This document shows, piece by piece, positions 15,288 through 17,146 of a stretch of 17,146 bases of DNA. The DNA lies in assembly GCA_963722665.1 (NCBI GenBank), contig CAVRNW010000016.1:1-17146 (forward strand), read 5' to 3'. Position 1 is the stretch's first letter; every line of letters starts with the position of its first letter. The DNA comes from Site-B1 sp963722665 (lineage in GTDB: Bacteria; Bacteroidota; Bacteroidia; Flavobacteriales; Flavobacteriaceae). Position numbers and translations under genes: made by a program. The notes under the pieces are model-generated. The model had not been told where the DNA came from and made no database searches. It saw nothing but the letters and a program-made list of their open reading frames with translations.

Positions 15288-16582
15288 ATGAATAGAAATT
15301 ATAAGATTGCAACAATTGGACTCGGCTATGTAGGATTACCTTTGGCCGTTGAATTTGCTAAAAAATTTCATACCGTCGGTTTTGATATCGATACTAAAAG
15401 GATAAATGAGCTTAATTCAGGGATCGATAGAACACTGGAAGTAGAAAATGATAATTTAAAAAGTGTCCTAATAAAGGATTTAAATAAAACCAAAGGTCTT
15501 TTTGTTACCGATAAACTTGAAGACATTTCGGGTTCAAATATTTATATTATTACGGTTCCTACTCCTACGGATGAATTGAACAAACCAATTTTCACCCCTT
15601 TAATTAAGGCCAGTGAAACAGTTGGTAAAGTATTAAAGAAAAACGACATAGTTATTTATGAATCAACAGTATATCCGGGTGCAACAGAGGATATATGTGT
15701 TCCAATTTTAGAACAGATATCAGGATTAAAATTTAATTCAGATTTTTTTGTCGGGTATTCACCTGAAAGGATCAATCCTGGAGATAAAAAACATACAGTC
15801 ACTAAAATTTTAAAAGTGACCTCAGGTTCAACTCCTGAAATAGCTAAGATTGTTGATGATCTATACAAGTCTATCATTACTGCCGGAACACATATGGCAC
15901 CTTCAATAAAAGTAGCGGAGGCCGCCAAAGTCATAGAAAATTCACAGAGAGATATTAACATAGCTTTTGTTAATGAACTTTCAAAGATCTTCAGGATCCT
16001 TGATCTTGATACGAAAGCCGTTTTAGAAGCTGCAGGAACAAAATGGAATTTTATAAATTTTACACCGGGATTAGTAGGAGGCCATTGTATTGGGGTTGAC
16101 CCATATTATTTAGCGCAAAAAGCTATTGAATCAGGATATAATCCAGAGATTATTTTAGCCGGAAGAAAGATGAATGACAGTATGGGAAGTTATGTCGCCC
16201 AGGAAACGGTCAAAATGATGATCAAAAAAGGGGCTACTATTAAAAATTCAAATGCTCTTGTTCTGGGAATTACATTTAAGGAGAATTGTCCTGATATAAG
16301 AAACTCAAGAGTGATTGATATTAGTTGAAGAATTTGAATCATATGACGTCAATGTAGATGTATATGATCCATGGGCCTCACCCGAAGAAGTGAAGCATGA
16401 ATATGGTGTTGATCTGATCACAACTACGAAATTCTTTAAAAGATCAATATGATGCCATCATATTAGCAGTTTCGCACAAAGAATTTTTAGAATTGGATCT
16501 AGCCAAAATGAAATCTAAGCATGCTGTAATTTTTGATGTAAAATCCTTATTTCCTAAACACTTAGTTGACGCCAGATTATAA
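15288..16582 (+). CDS. UDP-N-acetylhexosamine 6-dehydrogenase (WbpO/TviB type), two frameshifts
   Basis: NAD-dependent nucleotide-sugar dehydrogenase that oxidises C6 of a UDP-HexNAc to the uronic acid in the cytoplasm. GLGYVGLP is at residues 11-18. TVPTPTDELNKP and ESTVYPGATED (the WbpO/TviB/WecC-like variants) follow. The catalytic Cys267 lies in GGHCIGVDPYYL, and GITFKENCPDIRNS precedes the C-terminal domain. The frame stops at 16326 after RVIDIS. The next frame reads VEEFESYDVNVDVYDPWASP, and after a second shift in the A-run at 16438-16441 a third frame reads YDAIILAVSHKEF and ends at 16582. Together they give ~430 residues, the normal length. Each shift needs removal of one base. Its stop overlaps the next gene's ATG as TAATG. 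Confidence 0.88.
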
Positions 16583-17146
16583 TGTATACAAATAAATATC
16601 ACGAAACAGACCTCAAAGATCACAGTTTTTTAATTACTGGTGGAGCAGGTTTTATAGGATCAAATTTAGTAGAATATCTGCTTAAATATAATGCCAAAAA
16701 AGTAAGAGTATTGGATAATTTTTCTAATGGTTATAAAGAAAATTTAGAAGAATTTAAAAATAATCCTGCTTTTGAACTCATTGAAGGCGATATAAGAGAC
16801 CTTCAAACCTGTAAAGATGCCATGGAAGGAATAGATTATGTAAGCCATCAGGCTGCATTAGGGTCTGTTCCAAGGTCAATACAAGATCCTGCAACAACTA
16901 ATGAAGTTAATATTACTGGATTTTTAAACATGATGATTGCTTTAAAAGACAGTAAATCAGTCAAGAGAATGGTTTATGCAGCTTCCAGTTCTACTTATGG
17001 AGATAGTAAGGAACTTCCTAAGGTTGAAGATAATATTGGCAAACCATTATCTCCTTATGCAGTAACCAAATATGTAAATGAATTATATGCTGATGTATTT
17101 GCAACAACTTATAAAACAGATACTATAGGATTACGATACTTTAATA
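16582..17146 (+). CDS. WbpP/TviC-like UDP-GlcNAc 4-epimerase, 3' end beyond the window
   Basis: The first 188 residues of an extended SDR; the family is about 340 residues, so about half is present. Rossmann motif GGAGFIG is at 20-26, D45 follows at the end of beta-2, HQAALGSVPRSI is at 89-100 (the segment typical of WbpP/TviC rather than GalE), SSSTYG at 135-140, and the catalytic pair is Y159xxxK163. It interconverts UDP-GlcNAc(A) and UDP-GalNAc(A) in the cytoplasm. It is coupled to the dehydrogenase by a one-base TAATG overlap. The pair makes UDP-GalNAcA, as in P. aeruginosa O6 (WbpP/WbpO) and Vi antigen (TviB/TviC). The open frame runs to the window end without a stop. Confidence 0.9.
   Translation, partial: MYTNKYHETDLKDHSFLITGGAGFIGSNLVEYLLKYNAKKVRVLDNFSNGYKENLEEFKNNPAFELIEGDIRDLQTCKDAMEGIDYVSHQAALGSVPRSIQDPATTNEVNITGFLNMMIALKDSKSVKRMVYAASSSTYGDSKELPKVEDNIGKPLSPYAVTKYVNELYADVFATTYKTDTIGLRYFN

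Noticed and set aside
16310..16450. Programmed ribosomal frameshifting in the dehydrogenase or other split genes
   Set aside because: Most breaks need a +1 move with no shared slippery site or stimulatory structure; two shifts in one dehydrogenase gene and breaks in four other unrelated genes favour sequence error.

Overview
The window looks like chromosomal DNA of a member of the Bacteroidota (Flavobacteriia/Cytophagia-like, probably free-living). The evidence is low GC content, promoters of the phylum's TTG-N17-20-TAnnTTTG type, few Shine-Dalgarno sequences, a ~1,117-residue SecA without the C-terminal zinc motif, a DUF2795-type acidic protein and an MeaB/PduO cobalamin pair. There is no phage, transposon, CRISPR array, tRNA or rRNA that I can see.

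Layout. (1) Bases 1-2019 hold two divergent sugar genes: an ArnT/PMT-type membrane glycosyltransferase on the minus strand, which runs off the left edge, and an NDP-sugar epimerase on the plus strand. (2) Bases 2014-11862 are a long block of minus-strand genes. In transcription order they are an Uup-type ABC-F protein, a SAM methyltransferase, a LolD/MacB-type ABC ATPase, an overlooked 55-residue single-span membrane protein, a PduO-type cobalamin adenosyltransferase, a DUF2795 protein with its own promoter and terminator, secA with its own promoter and terminator, a four-span membrane protein, and meaB. (3) From 11966 to the right edge lies the start of a surface-polysaccharide locus on the plus strand: a Wza-like outer-membrane export lipoprotein, a Wzc-like tyrosine kinase/co-polymerase with a YG-repeat tail, a UDP-HexNAc 6-dehydrogenase and a WbpP/TviC-like 4-epimerase cut by the window end.

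How the genes work together. The adenosyltransferase (makes AdoCbl) and MeaB (G-protein chaperone of methylmalonyl-CoA mutase) serve the same B12-dependent pathway and lie either side of secA. The dehydrogenase/epimerase pair is the known route to UDP-N-acetylgalactosaminuronate, a building block that the Wza/Wzc machinery would export as a capsule or exopolysaccharide.

Caution on sequence quality. Five genes (glycosyltransferase, meaB, methyltransferase, ABC-F, dehydrogenase) are each broken by one or two single-base frameshifts. In every case the missing family segment continues immediately in another frame. Six such lesions in 17 kb, in unrelated and mostly housekeeping genes, look more like uncorrected sequencing indels than gene decay, so these genes are listed at their reconstructed full extent.

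I did not find a convincing undescribed multi-gene system. The best candidates for something new are small: the translationally coupled 55-residue membrane protein, a repeated 16-base promoter/operator motif in front of two neighbouring genes, and the in-frame 24-bp tandem duplication that sets tyrosine number in the kinase tail.
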